This document shows, one piece after another, positions 62,226-64,000 of a stretch of 64,000 nt of DNA. The DNA comes from Silurus meridionalis (lineage: Eukaryota > Chordata > Actinopteri > Siluriformes > Siluridae), in contig NC_060896.1 of the NCBI RefSeq assembly GCF_014805685.1, forward strand, positions 9,237,389-9,301,388, written 5' to 3'. The translations under genes and the position numbers were made by a program. The notes beneath the pieces are model-generated. The model saw nothing but the letters and a program-made list of their open reading frames with translations, made no database searches and was not told the DNA's origin. Position 1 is the first letter of the stretch. Every line of letters starts with the position of its first letter.

Positions 62226-62293
<68 letters not shown>
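62226..62293. repeat. (AT)n microsatellite, about 68 bp
   Basis: Perfect TA alternation. Confidence 0.95.
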
Positions 62294-62295
<2 letters not shown>

Positions 62296-62977
62296 TACTA
62301 GTCTTAGAAGGTGGCTTCATATTGTTCATAAAGGAAGAATATCTTGGTTAGAAATGGAAAATATAAATTTTATAAACTGGTCAAATTGAAATTTTCAAAT
62401 GTAGTGTTTTATATTAAGGGGGTATCACTACATCTGATTATATCCTATAATTAAAAGGTAATATAGTGGAGTTACTGAAAGATACACTGAAGTGTAAACA
62501 GGTGCATACTGTATATACTGACATGGTGAATAATATAGGGCAGTACTGCAGAAGTCTAATTGGGCTGAAGTTGTAAAGGGTTTCAAGCCAACTTACTTTG
62601 GATTGTCGATGTAATAGAAATCACAGGTTTATATGAATATGCTTGTTCTAAATAAGCTATCGTTTCTCTAGTCGAAAAGTCAAATAATAAACAGATAAAA
62701 ATGTTTAAACAATTGATATGTTGAACTTCTCTGTAAAGAGATGTTTGTGTTACTTTTTAGAGGGAATCTTCTGTGTCTTGCTTTGCAACACTCAGAAGGT
62801 TTTCCAGCGTGGAAAAAAAAATCAGGTCAGAGAACTCGATAACTCGACAAGCTGCATTTTTTGCAATAATTTCGAGTTTTTGAATGATTGATTATTTATT
62901 CAGAATGTAAATAATAAAATGAAATAATTTGTTTCACAGATTTGACTAAATCTATAAACATATATCAAGTAGACTAC
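62294..62977. other. Intergenic DNA, nothing recognised
   Basis: AT-rich. Confidence 0.45.
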
Positions 62978-63294
62978 ACTATATGGACAAAGTTTTGTGG
63001 ACACCTAACCATGAGATTTGTATGTCCTTTTTGAGCATCCCATTCTACATTAATTTCAGATTTGTTGTTATAATAACATCCACTCTTCTGGAAAGATGTT
63101 CCACTAGATATTGGAAATTTGTGCCAATAAGGTGTAAAACCAGATACTGATGTAGGGTGAGAGTGCAGTCGGCATTGAGGACAGAGCTCTTCAGCAGGCC
63201 ACTCAGATCATCCACTCCAACCAGTATAAGCCATATCTTTATGGAGCTTGGAGAAAGGAAAAGTCAGGTGTTTCACATCTTTGGTCCACATAGT
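62978..63294 (+). mobile_element. MITE family 1, internally deleted copy (317 bp)
   Basis: Left end ACTATATGGACAAAGTTTTG; right end reversed ACTATGTGGACCAAAGATGT. The interior follows the 35701-36238 copy through CTTTATGGAGCTTG, then jumps to the right terminal part, losing about 200 bp. Confidence 0.72.
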
Positions 63295-64000
63295 GTATAT
63301 AATGCATATAAATGCAGGTAATCAGTACTTTATTAGGAATAACATAGAAAACAGAGACACACTCCAAAGACATTTTGGTCAAGTATCGAACAATAAACAA
63401 AACAATTTGAACTAGAGCAGAAGAAAAAAAATGCAATAAACAGCAGTCTGCTGGTATTAAGCACATGGAGTGTATACTTCACAATAAGAGTGTGGAGTGA
63501 CAGTCCTCAATTACTGCCAGTGTGTGGTTGAGTCGAGGAGTGTGTATAATCAGTAATCAGTGTAACGTGAATGTAAAAGCGTCTGTGGTGACATGGTTTT
63601 GCATTCCCTTAGTGGCTGTTTTTGTAGACCGTGCTGTCATCTGGGAAATTTAGTTAGATGCCGATTGCAGCATTGACATGTTATTTTTTAAAATAATTTA
63701 CAATACAATCATTGGCAAATTTCTGTGGCATAAAAGTAAATAAAAAAGTAAAAATCACCTTTGGAAGTGAAAACATGGAAAATTGTTGATTATTTTCTCA
63801 TCCAAGCTCCACACGTATTTTATTTCTTACATATTATGGGCCAGAAATTTTTTTTCATCCCCATAGACCATCTTCTAAAATAATTACACATGAACATAGT
63901 GTGGATACATACAGATGATAAACTCTGTGGGGATCCACGGCTTCACTGTAATTCAGCTGCTTTCTTATGAAGAGAAAGTCTTCATTGCATTTCCATTGCT
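63295..64000. other. Intergenic DNA, nothing recognised
   Basis: No repeat or coding signal identified. Confidence 0.45.

Overview
The window reads as non-coding vertebrate DNA from a ray-finned (teleost) fish. It is AT-rich, full of dinucleotide microsatellites, and dense in Tc1/mariner, hAT, SINE and LINE remnants of types familiar from teleost genomes. Some repeat types recall catfish, but the sequence does not fix a species.

Only one host gene can be supported. On the minus strand, 31382-31464 is the first coding exon of tmtc2 (transmembrane O-mannosyltransferase targeting cadherins 2). It gives 27 codons plus two bases, including the signal-anchor segment and the FCYDD di-acidic motif, and ends at a GT splice donor. 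An in-frame TAA lies 25 codons upstream of the ATG, which supports the start. The GC-rich leader and promoter (about 31465-31945) carry a CTG/CAG run, a 114-codon upstream ORF and a palindromic NRF1-type site.

Layout. 1-31381 is the beginning of tmtc2 intron 1, which is not closed inside the window because no second exon is seen. It holds two MITE families, two short TTGAA-type repeats, LINE tails, a tRNA-derived SINE and CT/GT tracts. 31382-31945 is exon 1 plus promoter. 31949-34330 lies just upstream: a 130-bp CT tract, a GT tract, and a three-level nest (LINE fragment, interrupted by a hAT element with an 8-bp target duplication, itself interrupted by a SINE with a 15-bp duplication). 34330-64000 is intergenic DNA with further LINE/SINE/MITE pieces, an intact Tc1-like transposase gene (51914-52948), a decayed Tc1 of another family (about 55395-56543), long GT, CA and AT tracts, and a 16-bp minisatellite of 12 copies (60553-60744).

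The annotated parts do not form a pathway. The biological story is one broadly expressed ER glycosyltransferase gene start set in a landscape of mobile DNA. No bacterial-type operon, CRISPR array, phage or viral gene was seen. Repeat family names rest on recognition by eye and were not checked against a library.
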